Shown here: positions 13,464 through 22,580 of the stretch, one piece after another
Position numbering within the stretch: position 1 is the stretch's first letter
How the letters are laid out: each line of letters opens with the position of its first letter
DNA from: a virus
Virus record (IMG/VR): IMGVR_UViG_3300020020_000013
Location: 1-40,980 of that record
Strand: one strand, 5' to 3'
DNA length: 40,980 nt
Notes under the pieces: model-generated
The model's database searches: none
Told to the model about the DNA's origin: nothing
The model's input: only the letters and a program-made list of their open reading frames with translations
Position numbers and translations under genes: made by a program

Positions 13464-13572
13464 AAAAAAATCCTAAGCCTTTTGGCTACTAACTTTTGTT
13501 TCTGGCACCTTGGCGGGAGATGGAAACAGAAGTTATAAATTCTAGTGGGGGTCCCCTAAAAAGGACTCCCAC
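13464..13572. other. Structured noncoding segment downstream of the repressor gene
   Basis: Two strong hairpins: AACTTTTGTTTC 13491-13502 with GAAACAGAAGTT 13523-13534 (one G.U), and GTGGGGGTCC 13545-13554 with GGACTCCCAC 13563-13572 (one G.U). On the - strand a weak AGCC/GGCT stem followed by seven T's (around 13464-13486) may end the repressor transcript. No convincing gene was found from 12935 to 13623. Confidence 0.5.
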
Positions 13573-13623
13573 CTATTTATCCGAGCACTCTGATTAATTT
13601 CAATAAATTTGTTGCCCTGTTCA

Positions 13624-13908
13624 TCATTGAGAACCTTTAATCCTTCCATGGAAATCATAGTGATTTTTAGCAGGAAGTATCTGAATGAACTCACTGTCTT
13701 CGTATTTGTCGTGCATTAGATCAGACGCACTTATTAGGCCACCGGTTAGATCGATTGTTTTTTCCCAGCACTTCATAGGTAAAATTGCATAGCCACCTAA
13801 AACCTGATAGAATAAATTTGCCGAAATGTTGATTTTCTTTGCGAACCACATTTTTTGGATGCCGTTCTCTTCTAAAAATGCGTTAAGTTTCTTTGGGACT
13901 AACTTCAT
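13624..13908 (-). CDS. Cro/CI-like repressor (short HTH protein)
   Basis: Encodes 94 residues. The helix-turn-helix covers about residues 17-45 (IQKMWFAKKINISANLFYQVLGGY), XRE/Cro-like. It has no C-terminal protease or dimer domain, so it is a Cro-sized regulator. It is transcribed away from the recombination genes and toward the control region with the inverted repeats, as expected of a phage switch. Which promoters it represses is inferred. Confidence 0.7.
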   Translation of the reverse strand: MKLVPKKLNAFLEENGIQKMWFAKKINISANLFYQVLGGYAILPMKCWEKTIDLTGGLISASDLMHDKYEDSEFIQILPAKNHYDFHGRIKGSQ

Positions 13909-14132
13909 GATTTTTTTATGTTGTGCTAAATGTTATGTTTTTCATATGATGGCCTACAGAAATCGAGATTGTATATCATGGTTTCTAAAAAAGGAAATGA
14001 AAATTAAAATTTGAGAAAAAGTGAGAGGCGGAAACTGATACTTTCCACCCCTCTATCAAACCGCAGAGATTCGACGCTCTAATCATAAGTCGAGTTGATG
14101 AATCTTTGCAAAATAAACCGCAGGAGCTCGAC

Positions 14133-14429
14133 ATGTATTGCTTTAATGATAACCCCCGACCTGATTGTGAAGAGTGCTTAGAAAGCACAAAACTCATTCG
14201 TGACGTCAAATATTGGTTTCAAGCTGTGTTAGATCAGATTTATGATAAAGAAGACTTCAATGCTGAAGAGCTTGAAAGATACCTAGATGAAATGGCTGGA
14301 TGCTTAGATATGAAACTCCCCGCTGCTGTTATTGCTGTGGATCGTGAAAAATCTGAATCTACCTTGCTAGATGAATGGAAAACATTTAATAATAAATTCT
14401 TAACCTCACTTAATACAGTAGGAGCGTAA
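14133..14429 (+). CDS. Hypothetical acidic protein, first gene of the recombination operon
   Basis: Encodes 98 residues from the ATG at 14133, with CAGGAG seven bases upstream; an alternative TTG lies at 14106. Acidic and mostly helical, with two Cys near the N-terminus. It ends three bases before the ERF gene. Role unknown; the position suggests a recombination accessory protein. The 223 bases before it hold a hairpin (about 14020-14055) and no clear gene. Confidence 0.6.
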   Translation: MYCFNDNPRPDCEECLESTKLIRDVKYWFQAVLDQIYDKEDFNAEELERYLDEMAGCLDMKLPAAVIAVDREKSESTLLDEWKTFNNKFLTSLNTVGA

Positions 14430-14431
14430 TC

Positions 14432-15076
14432 ATGTATCAGTCAGAACAAATTAATGAATTAGCTACGGCACTTGCAAAAGCACAAGGTGAAATAGCTCCA
14501 GCTATCAAAGATAAGAACAATCCCTTTTTCAAAAGCTCGTATGCGGATCTTTCGAGTATTTGGAATGCATGCAAGGTTCCATTGAGCAAAAATGGACTTG
14601 CTGTTTTGCAGACCACAGAAACCAAAGAAGGTCAATTGATCTTAATCACTACTCTAGCTCACGCAAGTGGTCAGTGGATTCGATCTTTTTTGCCTGTGTT
14701 ATCTGAAAAACAAAACGCACAAGGCCTGGGATCTGCCCTCACATATATGAGAAGGTATGCTTTATCGGCGATGGTAGGAGTAACATCTGATGAAGATGAT
14801 GATGGTAATGCATGTTCAGCTCCTGAGAGAAAAAGAGAATATCAGCCAGCTAAAGAAGATGCTCCAAAGAAAATCATAAACCGGGATCAAGTGAAGACGA
14901 TCGAAAATCTGATCGGTCAGTGTGATGAAACTTTTGTGCGTAACGTAAGAAACTATTACGCAAAAGAAGGCGTACATGCATGGGAGCAGTTACCTGTCGA
15001 CAAGTATGACGGATTATACAGGAATTTATCTTCAAAAATCCAAAGCCGCAATACTGAAATGGCAGGGGCTGCATAA
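14432..15076 (+). CDS. erf: ERF-family single-strand annealing protein
   Basis: This 214-residue recombinase shows the ERF signature NPFFKSSYADLSSIW at residues ~29-43, then LSKNGLAVLQTT, the strand LITTLAHASGQWI, and GSALTYMRRYALSAMVGV. These proteins anneal complementary single strands and circularise terminally redundant phage DNA, as P22 Erf does. Its TAA overlaps the ATG of the exonuclease (TAATG at 15076); the pair works as a two-component recombination system. Confidence 0.92.
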   Translation: MYQSEQINELATALAKAQGEIAPAIKDKNNPFFKSSYADLSSIWNACKVPLSKNGLAVLQTTETKEGQLILITTLAHASGQWIRSFLPVLSEKQNAQGLGSALTYMRRYALSAMVGVTSDEDDDGNACSAPERKREYQPAKEDAPKKIINRDQVKTIENLIGQCDETFVRNVRNYYAKEGVHAWEQLPVDKYDGLYRNLSSKIQSRNTEMAGAA

Positions 15077-15915
15077 TGGAACAGAACACGCCTGAATGGC
15101 TTGAGATGCGCAAAACACACATTGGGAGTAGTGATGCTCCCATTGTGATGAATGTAAGCCCATTTAAAACACCTTTTAGGCTTTGGCAAGAAAAAATAGG
15201 CATTAGAGAATCTGATGCAGAAACATTTGCCATGAGTGAAGGAAAACGAAAGGAACCATTAGCCCGCAAAGCATTGGAAGAACAATTGGGAATGCCTCTA
15301 TTTCCTTCTATAAAGCTTCACAATGAACGATCATGGCAAATGGCAAGCCTTGATGCTATGAGCTTCGATGAACGCACTATAGCGGAAATTAAATGCCCTG
15401 GACGGGTTGATCAGGAAATGGCTGCATCAGGAATTGTTCCCGATAAATACTTTCCTCAACTTCAGCATCAAATTTCAGTGTGCGATGTTGACTTCGCATA
15501 TTACTTCTCATTTGATGGAGAAAAAGGAGTTGTGATTAAGGTCTTTAGGGATGAGAAATACATTCAAAAGATGATTCAAGAAGAGGAAAGGTTCTTCGAA
15601 TGCATGCAGAACTTCGAATCCCCTGCCATGACAGATCGGGATTATCAGATCCAGACCTCGCATGAATGGGGAATGCTTGCCTTCAGATGGAATGAGATTT
15701 CTAATCAGCTAAGGTCTCTTGAAGAACAAGAGAAAATTGTAAAGAGTCAGCTTATTTCCCTGTGCAATGATCAAAGTTCAATGGGAGCAGGTGTTAAGCT
15801 TGCAAAATGTGTGAGGAAAGGGACCGTCGACTATTCTAAGATTCCAGAAATAGAAGGCTTGAATTTAGAATCATACCGCAAACCATCTTCTGAATACTGG
15901 CGAATTGGAAAGTAA
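15076..15915 (+). CDS. YqaJ-type phage recombination exonuclease
   Basis: This 279-residue protein has the YqaJ/lambda-exonuclease layout: HIGSSDAPIVMNVSPFKTP at the N-terminus, MSEGKRKEPLARK, the active-site pair D in MASLDAMSF and E-x-K in IAEIKCPG, and YFPQLQHQISVC. It should resect double-strand ends 5' to 3', giving ERF its substrate. It is translated from a TAATG overlap with erf. The ~120 bases after it hold no gene. Confidence 0.9.
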   Translation: MEQNTPEWLEMRKTHIGSSDAPIVMNVSPFKTPFRLWQEKIGIRESDAETFAMSEGKRKEPLARKALEEQLGMPLFPSIKLHNERSWQMASLDAMSFDERTIAEIKCPGRVDQEMAASGIVPDKYFPQLQHQISVCDVDFAYYFSFDGEKGVVIKVFRDEKYIQKMIQEEERFFECMQNFESPAMTDRDYQIQTSHEWGMLAFRWNEISNQLRSLEEQEKIVKSQLISLCNDQSSMGAGVKLAKCVRKGTVDYSKIPEIEGLNLESYRKPSSEYWRIGK

Positions 15916-16038
15916 AATCTCAGCAAGGATGCCGAGGAACAAACGAAATGGGAAATTAAGCTAGATCGCTGTCACGTTCTCTTGTATGTCTTTCATATCA
16001 AAGCCTTTTTGATTTGAATCTGGCCACCTTAGAGAAAA

Positions 16039-16932
16039 TTATATTTTGCTTGCGATAGCTTTTTTTATAGATGAAATCTTTCTGGGAATAAGTTGAAGTT
16101 TACTTAAGATCAAACGAGGAGCCAAAGGCCAATATTTTGGATAAAGAAGAAAGATGAATCCTTTGTAATTTATACCTTTAGTAAGCATCTGACATGAGCA
16201 AAAGAATCTGAACTTTCCCTTTTCTACTAGGAAGTAGTCCAGAGCTGTTTTCAATCTTTTTAATTTTTCTCTCAATGGAGGGTTATATTTCGTTTCATGT
16301 TCACGATAAAGTCTACAAATAGTACCTTCCTTGGGAACATAAACAAACCCCTCAGTCCCAGCGATAAAATTTAGAGAGATGATATCACAATACACAGCCA
16401 TCTTTTCTGAATAATATCCCTGTTTAATAAAAGAATCGAGTTTCACAATTGCTGAAGCGGTAGACACATAAGAATTTTTAAGAACCTGTAATGCTCTTTC
16501 TGGATCATAATAGGTTAATTCATTAACATTTTCGATTGCCTTATGAGGTCTATACTCCCCATTTTCATACAAAAAAGTCGTCTCAAGAAAGCACAGAGAA
16601 GCTTTGTGCTTTTCCAGATTGTCAATCGCAGTCTCAAAGAAACATGGTTTTATCCAATCATCAGAACTTGCACAGTAAAGATATTTGCCCGTAGCATGTC
16701 TACAGCCTAGATTGGAAGTCTTTACGACTCCGCAATTTTCCCTATTTCGTATGTATTTTATTCTTTTGTCTTGTAGAGCATATTTTCTAACAATCTGATC
16801 TGTATTATCTTTAGACGCATCATTGATGATGATTAGCTCAAAATCTCGATAAGATTGACTTAATATGGCTTCAATTGCCTGAGAGATAAATTCGGCATCC
16901 ATATATGTAGGCATTATCACAGAAAGTGTCAT
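16039..16932 (-). CDS. Family 2 glycosyltransferase
   Basis: This 297-residue protein is a GT-A fold GT2: LSVIMPTYMDAEFISQAI at the N-terminus, ELIIINDASKDNT (nucleotide site), NRENCGVVKTSNLG, and SSDDW at residues ~89-93 (the DXD metal motif). The C-terminus has a hydrophobic segment (YKGFIFLLYPKYWPLAPRL) that may touch the membrane. Likely transfers a sugar to host surface polysaccharide or to virion proteins. It precedes the fibre genes, typical of surface-modifying phage genes. Confidence 0.87.
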   Translation of the reverse strand: MTLSVIMPTYMDAEFISQAIEAILSQSYRDFELIIINDASKDNTDQIVRKYALQDKRIKYIRNRENCGVVKTSNLGCRHATGKYLYCASSDDWIKPCFFETAIDNLEKHKASLCFLETTFLYENGEYRPHKAIENVNELTYYDPERALQVLKNSYVSTASAIVKLDSFIKQGYYSEKMAVYCDIISLNFIAGTEGFVYVPKEGTICRLYREHETKYNPPLREKLKRLKTALDYFLVEKGKFRFFCSCQMLTKGINYKGFIFLLYPKYWPLAPRLILSKLQLIPRKISSIKKAIASKI

Positions 16933-17037
16933 ATAGCTCTCCTTAAGAGACAGAGAACATTAAAACGTTCAATATTTTGAGACAATGTTTCTTTGGAGAT
17001 TGTTATTTATCCAAAGTCAGAAATGCCACAATTGTAA

Positions 17038-17337
17038 TTATATGAGCGATGCAGCTTCACGTTGTGATCTGTTTTTGTAATCTGGTCTTGCGAATACCAT
17101 CTCAGCAAATTGATCATCATTTGTCGGTAGCATAGCCATACCTGCTTCCTTTAGACGGGGCTCCCATTCTTTGCGTAGTCTTTCCATACATCGACTATAT
17201 TTTTCATCGAGAAGAACCCATTTGAGTCTGCGCTTCATATCCTCATCAAAAATCTCAGAAGGTATATCATTCTTAATGACCTTCTTTTGAGTTTCACTGA
17301 GAGTAAAAATTTCTTGATCGTTTACACTAATTTTCAT
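17038..17337 (-). CDS. Hypothetical phage protein
   Basis: Encodes 99 residues, mostly helical, with MERLRKEWEPRLKEAG in the middle. Its start is ten bases after the spike stop. Small proteins of this kind often follow fibre genes; function unknown. Confidence 0.6.
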   Translation of the reverse strand: MKISVNDQEIFTLSETQKKVIKNDIPSEIFDEDMKRRLKWVLLDEKYSRCMERLRKEWEPRLKEAGMAMLPTNDDQFAEMVFARPDYKNRSQREAASLI

Positions 17338-17347
17338 TTTTTTTTAC

Positions 17348-18943
17348 CTAACATACTAACCAACCTGAAATATAAGTAAGAGCGTTTGTAGCCCCTCCTC
17401 TTACAGAAACTGTTTTAGTTGAATTGCTAACTGTAACCTGTAAAATTGTTGTATCTGCTGCATCCATATCCGTAAGAGCACTAAAGGAAAGATCGAGTAT
17501 ATTTCCACTATCTCTCATTGCAGCAAAATTACTATCAACACAAATATAAATTCGATTTGAAGTTGTGATCCATAATTGTCCCTGTGTATGGCCAGCACCA
17601 AGAACCGCTGTGCCTACGCCGCAACTGAATTGATATCTACCAGTAAAAGGTGCTGTAAATGTTCCAGTAGCGTTATTATAATTGGCATTTTGATCAAAAA
17701 CTTCCGTATTAGGAATGGGCGTATATGTTGTCCCATCTCCTGTCACGTTAGCAGCATCTGCACTTAAAAGCGCCATAAAAGCTGGCTGTAAAGTTGATTG
17801 TGTAATGCCAGTCCTAGATATATAACCTGATTGTGTAGTGGTGTTAATTGATGAATTATTTGGAAACGTAATAAAACCATACGAAATAGTTCCGGCACCA
17901 GTAATTGGATTAGCATTACTGCTGGCTACTCTAGACGAGTTTAATGTAACTGTAGTTCCTGCTCCTATAGATAATGCAGAAGCCGTACCAGAAATAAAAG
18001 TTGTAAAATCAAGATTTACAACAGATGTATTTGCAGTGGTGATACAAGCAGTATTTATAGGAGCTGCATTAATAACACTATGAGATCCATCCCAATTAGC
18101 GGCATTACTCAGTGAAAAAACATTATTAAAACCGCAAAAATTGGTAAAAATATTTCCTGCTGAAACAGTACTTGCAGTAGTACTATTACCTGAATTTAAA
18201 ATAAAACTATCAAAAAATCTTAAAGTTCCGGCAGAGCTGTGAGCAAATAATGCAATACCTGTGGTTGCTATATTTCCATTACATTTGTTAATAAAAATTG
18301 ATGCTGATGCTGAAGATGAGGTAAAGGATATAGCTGTATTATTTAATGCATTGATAAAGCAATTTGTTAGATTAACTATGGAAGCAGCTGATCCTGTAAC
18401 TGCTAAAGCAAAAGAACTATTAGTCTGGAGCCTTATTCCACTGATTGAGACTGTACCTGCAGCTGTAAAAGTACAAGTACCGCTGATAATTACATTTGGT
18501 GTAAGAGCATCACAATCATATGCTGCAAGATTTATACCTGACACAAGAGTTAGATTTTCTGTATAGGTTCCCGGCTGAATGAAAACAGTTTGGTTTCCAC
18601 CTGCTCCCGTTGCAGCGGCAATAGCTGAAGCAATAGTGGTATAATTTGCACCATCAGGAAGGCCGCCAGCGCTTACAATATATCTTGCTGTATGCAGATC
18701 TTGAATTACCGATGGATTCACTACCGCAGTAATATTTGGCGAAGAATATCCAAATGTAATAGATGAATTGGGAGATGTAAGGTTACCTACATTGATATGA
18801 GTATTGCCTGCATTGACAGCTGTAGTTCCTATCCATAACTGACCATCCGTAGCTAACCCATTAGATTCAGAGGGAGCAGTATTTGTAGCAGAAGTGAAGT
18901 CTCCATTCTTGGCAAAGACTACATCATTATTAAAACCAGCCAT
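17348..18943 (-). CDS. Beta-helical tailspike with C1q-like tip
   Basis: Encodes 531 residues from the ATG at 18943, which overlaps the upstream stop (TAATG); a longer ORF to 18979 is not needed. Residues ~95-380 form a pectate-lyase-like right-handed beta-helix (YTTIASAIAAATGAGG, VFIQPGTYTENLTLVSG, many short N/T/S strands). The C-terminal ~140 residues (TGTFTAPFTGRYQFSCG, GQLWITTSNRIYICVD) look like a C1q/TNF-type trimeric jelly-roll, a frequent receptor-binding tip. Confidence 0.75.
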   Translation of the reverse strand: MAGFNNDVVFAKNGDFTSATNTAPSESNGLATDGQLWIGTTAVNAGNTHINVGNLTSPNSSITFGYSSPNITAVVNPSVIQDLHTARYIVSAGGLPDGANYTTIASAIAAATGAGGNQTVFIQPGTYTENLTLVSGINLAAYDCDALTPNVIISGTCTFTAAGTVSISGIRLQTNSSFALAVTGSAASIVNLTNCFINALNNTAISFTSSSASASIFINKCNGNIATTGIALFAHSSAGTLRFFDSFILNSGNSTTASTVSAGNIFTNFCGFNNVFSLSNAANWDGSHSVINAAPINTACITTANTSVVNLDFTTFISGTASALSIGAGTTVTLNSSRVASSNANPITGAGTISYGFITFPNNSSINTTTQSGYISRTGITQSTLQPAFMALLSADAANVTGDGTTYTPIPNTEVFDQNANYNNATGTFTAPFTGRYQFSCGVGTAVLGAGHTQGQLWITTSNRIYICVDSNFAAMRDSGNILDLSFSALTDMDAADTTILQVTVSNSTKTVSVRGGATNALTYISGWLVC

Positions 18944-19494
18944 TAAACACCTGCCGTTGATAAGACTAAAGAAATACAACCTTTCCAGGTAATTACAGCG
19001 CCTAGACTTCCTCTTGCTCGGAAAATGACATTATTTGCAGAAGCTATCAAATCGAAAGAAGCTCCCGCAATTGCTAGGTCCTTATTGACTATTTGATCAA
19101 CTGTATTGATTATAGTAGCAGCTGCTCCATTGGTTCTGAATGTCCCCGTTACGGTTCCACCAATTCCTGAAGCAGTGGCTGCCTTTCCAGCAATAATCCC
19201 CTCAAAAGTATAAGTTCCAGGAGTAGCTCCTAAGGGCAACGTGACTAAATCAGCAGTTGCTACGTCGACGGTAACCCCAGTACCACAAGTTTGAGGTATC
19301 TGAAGACCAAAGAAAACCGTATTGGAAGCAGCATCGCCTCTGGTAATTACACCAGGAGCTAAAGGATCTTCAAAGAGATTGATGTTATTTGCACCATCTG
19401 GTGGCACTGGATTGGTGCCAGTATCCCCTGTCAGATCGGTAAGCGATCCAGGTGGAGGAGGTCCTGATGCTGAGTTCTTATATATTTGACTCAT
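18943..19494 (-). CDS. Fibre-associated virion protein
   Basis: Encodes 183 residues. A Pro-rich N-terminus (SGPPPPGSLTDLTGDTG) is followed by a beta-rich Thr/Ala/Gly domain (YTFEGIIAGKAATASGI ... GTVTGTFRTNGAA). This type of N-terminus is common in phage receptor-binding-complex proteins. It is coupled to the spike gene by TAATG. Confidence 0.6.
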   Translation of the reverse strand: MSQIYKNSASGPPPPGSLTDLTGDTGTNPVPPDGANNINLFEDPLAPGVITRGDAASNTVFFGLQIPQTCGTGVTVDVATADLVTLPLGATPGTYTFEGIIAGKAATASGIGGTVTGTFRTNGAAATIINTVDQIVNKDLAIAGASFDLIASANNVIFRARGSLGAVITWKGCISLVLSTAGV

Positions 19495-19495
19495 T

Positions 19496-19816
19496 TTAAC
19501 CTAAGGCGTAAAGGTAACTGATTGAGAAATCTCCAGAAGCCCCGTTACCATGAAAAGTTGTACCTTTATCAATAGCAAAGTTCGGTGCATTCCCATGATT
19601 CGCTCTTAAATCAAGTAATACTGCTTCCCCTCCTGGAAATGTCCTCCAGGTAGTAGTTCCGCCGTCTACAGATATTTCTACAGCAACGGTACCTTGGTTA
19701 TCAAAAATGATAATGACAGGAACATGCGCAAGAGATCCTATCTGGACAAAACTGCCCGTCATTGTCTCTATGAGCTCTTCACCAAATCCTGCTCTCTGAC
19801 TAAGATTTATCGACAT
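19496..19816 (-). CDS. Small beta-sandwich virion protein
   Basis: Encodes 106 residues with even strand alternation (VPVIIIFDNQGTVAVEISVDG, AVLLDLRANHG, FSISYLYALG). It ends one base before the next gene. Likely a fibre-complex component; no family recognised. Confidence 0.55.
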   Translation of the reverse strand: MSINLSQRAGFGEELIETMTGSFVQIGSLAHVPVIIIFDNQGTVAVEISVDGGTTTWRTFPGGEAVLLDLRANHGNAPNFAIDKGTTFHGNGASGDFSISYLYALG

Positions 19817-19994
19817 TTTCCTGCTCTGGATTATTTTTAGACTGTTTTTCTATATCGTTCAAAAGCTGAACCACATAATTTCTCATCTCGAGTAGAACAT
19901 CGTATACTTCTCCTAAAGGAGCGGACATATCACATGAAAAGCAGTAGGTTTTTTCACCTTTTTTTATTTCAATACATGTTTGATTTCTAATCAC
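19800..19994 (-). CDS. Hypothetical small protein
   Basis: Encodes 64 residues: beta hairpin (TCIEIKKGEKTYCFSCDM) then a long helix (GEVYDVLLEMRNYVVQLL). It overlaps the next gene by 17 bases. It starts 14 bases after the fibre stop; role unknown. Confidence 0.55.
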   Translation of the reverse strand: MIRNQTCIEIKKGEKTYCFSCDMSAPLGEVYDVLLEMRNYVVQLLNDIEKQSKNNPEQENVDKS

Positions 19995-20008
19995 TCTTAA
20001 TCCCTTTA

Positions 20009-22462
20009 TTAGGTTTGTCTTACGATGAAATATGCAAAGCTGCTTACGTCTGCTGTCTGAGTGCTTCCTGGTGTGCCCAGAATCAAACTGGTCACTGTAA
20101 AGCTTGCTCCGGCGCTGATTGTATAGGATAATTCACCAAGTGTCGTAGACAAGTTGGCAGCAGTTCTGGATAAGAAAATCCTGTCAGCTGCAGCTATATT
20201 TGTATTAGATATTACCACAGCGCCTCCAGTCAAGGTGCCTGTACCGATAAAGTCAGTAGCAGCTCCACCGTTCATGCTTATTTTTGTTGCTACTGAAGTT
20301 AGATTAAGATCGCCGGCTACATTTACTCCACCAGACCCAGCTTGAAGAGTGGTTGTAGAGGTTGAGGTAGTAGAACCGATAGTTACTGTTTGGACGGCAG
20401 CCCCGGTACACATTCTTAGGATATTTGCAGAAGTTGCTCCATCACCTGCTATATTGATAGTTTTGATACCACTATTATTAGCCAGGTTGATTGTCTGTGC
20501 TCCAGTACCACCGAATATAGTTGCAGTACCTGTTTGCGCACTACCTCCAATCGACATAGTCCCAGTAGTAGTAGTAGCACCTATTGTATAGGTAGAAGAG
20601 GCTGCACCATCTAATGAGAAATTCCCTGTACCAACAAGCATGCTTAAGGAAGAGGCTCCTGAGATTGTACCAATCGTAGTCACGTTGGCAACTGCCCCCG
20701 TTGATATATTAACAACCTTGGCAGATCCTGCGCCTCCGGCAATATTAACCGTGGTAGCCCCTGTCCCGCTCCCTATTGCCACAATATTGGTTCCAGAAGA
20801 ACTTCCCAGAGTCATTGTGCCCGTTTGAGCAGTCCCCCCAATAGTCATTGTACCAGTAGTTGTTGACGCTCCAATAGCATAGGTAGTAGCTGTAGCACCA
20901 TCTAAGCTGAAATTGCCTGTACCAGTACGTAGAGTAAGTGAGCTGGCTCCTGTTGCACTACCGATGGAAACTAGATTGGCTCCCGCACCAGAAGCGATAG
21001 ACAATGTTTTGCCGCCCGTTGAATTGGCTATCTCAATTGTTTGGGCACCTGTTCCTGGCGCTATTAGCATATTGCCTGTGTGAGCACCTGTTCCCCCGAT
21101 TGAGAAGGTTCCTGTGGTCATCGCTGTACCCATATTGATGGCTCCGGCTGTTTGCACAACCGCCAGAGATAGAGTCGTGGCTCCGGAACCATTGGCAATT
21201 CTCAAGGCATTTGTTCCCGAAGATGAACCAATGGTCATATTTCCGGTTTGAGCAGTTCCCCCAATAGTCATTGTACCAGTAGTTGTTGACGCTCCCACAG
21301 TATATGTAGAGCCCGCGACACCATCGAGAACATAATTACCTGTTCCGACATGCTCTACAAGGGCTGTTGCCCCAGTAGTATTGCCTATCGTGATCGTCTT
21401 GGCAATCGCTGTACCTACATTGATCGCTCCTGTTCCAGAATCGATAGTGACAGCACTAATGCCTGTTTGATTACCGATGACTACGTTTTGGGCAATCGCA
21501 TTAGCTCCGACTGTTACTCCACCTGTACCACCGTTTACGACTACAGCGGTAGCACCTGTTGAATTACCTAGAGTGATTGTCCTTACCCCACCAGTACCTA
21601 CATTAATTGCTTGCGAATCAGCATCATTACCTACATTGATGGCTCCAGCAGATGAATTAAGTTCAAGAACGCCATCAGCATCTAGAAGTAGAGTGTCATC
21701 AGAATTGATGAGGATGTCACCTGTACCTGTAGAAGCTAATGTGATTGAACCTGTACCAGATTGGATTGTAGTTGCAGCAGCACCTGTAGTCGATCCAACG
21801 GTGATCAAATGTGCCGCAGCTGAATTGGCTATTCCAACCGTTCTTGCTACTGTACCGACGGCAAGATTCACTGCATCCCCTGAGTTGTCAGACCCTAGGT
21901 TTAACGCTGTACCCGCTGTAAGAATGGTAGCGCTTCCGCTTAGAGATGCAAGACCACTTGCAGCAAGAGTTGTAAATGCTCCTGCAGCAGGTGTGGTTCC
22001 ACCTGTAGCTGGAGGCGCAGCAAATACAGCAGCAAGATTTGAAGGTGTCACAAAGAGAGCTAAAGCTGGAGTAGAAGCTGTGCCTGCGACGGCTTCTGCA
22101 TCGGTCGCTAATTGACCAATACCTGCAACCACAGTCGAAGAAACAGGAGCTCCTGCGATAGCAACGCTATTTACATAATCGAAAACTTCTTTAACAGGAG
22201 GAACTAATGTAGTAGAAGTACCTGCCGACATTTCGCCTGCAGTTGCTAGCTCTACAATACCCGGTGCTGTAGTGGATGCATAAGCGTTACCACCTGCCTG
22301 CCAACTGTCGCCATTATAAACGTATTGTGTTGGTGGAGAAGTAGACTCATCGAAATATTGTTGTCCTAATTCACCTTTAAAATTAGCTGATGGTGGTCCA
22401 TTTCCCCGTAGTGCTCCTGGAGCAACTTTAACAAAACCACCAAGACCGTAAGCTAAGCTCAT
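20009..22462 (-). CDS. Long repetitive tail fibre
   Basis: Encodes 817 residues from the ATG at 22462 (ribosome site AAGAGGT). The N-terminal ~65 residues (GGFVKVAPGALRGNG to FKGELGQQYFDESTSPP) form a module also present in the protein at 35543-36712, probably the virion attachment domain. About 500 residues of Gly/Thr/Ser/Ala-rich repeats follow, with units such as TTTGTMTIGGTAQTG and TIGSSSGTN, a beta-solenoid shaft. The last ~75 residues (SRTAANLSTTLGELSYTIS to SSFAYFIVRQT) form a compact tip. Shaft units are nearly identical at the DNA level in places. Confidence 0.8.
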   Translation of the reverse strand: MSLAYGLGGFVKVAPGALRGNGPPSANFKGELGQQYFDESTSPPTQYVYNGDSWQAGGNAYASTTAPGIVELATAGEMSAGTSTTLVPPVKEVFDYVNSVAIAGAPVSSTVVAGIGQLATDAEAVAGTASTPALALFVTPSNLAAVFAAPPATGGTTPAAGAFTTLAASGLASLSGSATILTAGTALNLGSDNSGDAVNLAVGTVARTVGIANSAAAHLITVGSTTGAAATTIQSGTGSITLASTGTGDILINSDDTLLLDADGVLELNSSAGAINVGNDADSQAINVGTGGVRTITLGNSTGATAVVVNGGTGGVTVGANAIAQNVVIGNQTGISAVTIDSGTGAINVGTAIAKTITIGNTTGATALVEHVGTGNYVLDGVAGSTYTVGASTTTGTMTIGGTAQTGNMTIGSSSGTNALRIANGSGATTLSLAVVQTAGAINMGTAMTTGTFSIGGTGAHTGNMLIAPGTGAQTIEIANSTGGKTLSIASGAGANLVSIGSATGASSLTLRTGTGNFSLDGATATTYAIGASTTTGTMTIGGTAQTGTMTLGSSSGTNIVAIGSGTGATTVNIAGGAGSAKVVNISTGAVANVTTIGTISGASSLSMLVGTGNFSLDGAASSTYTIGATTTTGTMSIGGSAQTGTATIFGGTGAQTINLANNSGIKTINIAGDGATSANILRMCTGAAVQTVTIGSTTSTSTTTLQAGSGGVNVAGDLNLTSVATKISMNGGAATDFIGTGTLTGGAVVISNTNIAAADRIFLSRTAANLSTTLGELSYTISAGASFTVTSLILGTPGSTQTADVSSFAYFIVRQT
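20822..21296. repeat. Near-identical DNA repeats inside the fibre shaft
   Basis: A segment of about 47 bases starting GTTTGAGCAGT and ending TTGTTGACGCTCC occurs around 20823-20871 and again around 21246-21294 with one visible mismatch. It encodes the same two shaft units and marks recent duplication or recombination between repeat units. Confidence 0.65.
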
Positions 22463-22545
22463 TTTTAACCTCTTGTTATTGAAATTACAATTTGCCTTAA
22501 AAAAACCCATGGATCTATAGTTAAAAATTGAAATTAACCAACATT

Positions 22546-22565
22546 AACTTCGGTTTTCGGAAGTT
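22546..22565. promoter_or_regulatory. Inverted repeat operator before HTH gene
   Basis: AACTTC (22546-22551) and GAAGTT (22560-22565) form a dyad 15 bases before the start of the HTH gene at 22581. Flanking TTAA on both sides extends the symmetry. A self-regulatory operator is plausible. Confidence 0.4.
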
Positions 22566-22580
22566 GTTAAAGATTGTTAT

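Noticed and set aside
21477-22115. 212-residue + strand ORF rich in Ala, Pro and Val
   Set aside because: It is the complement of the repetitive Gly/Thr/Ala fibre gene; the composition is a mirror effect. The same applies to other + strand frames over the fibres.
20009-22462. CRISPR-like repeats
   Set aside because: The repeats are in-frame coding repeats of the fibre shaft with irregular spacing and no unique spacers.
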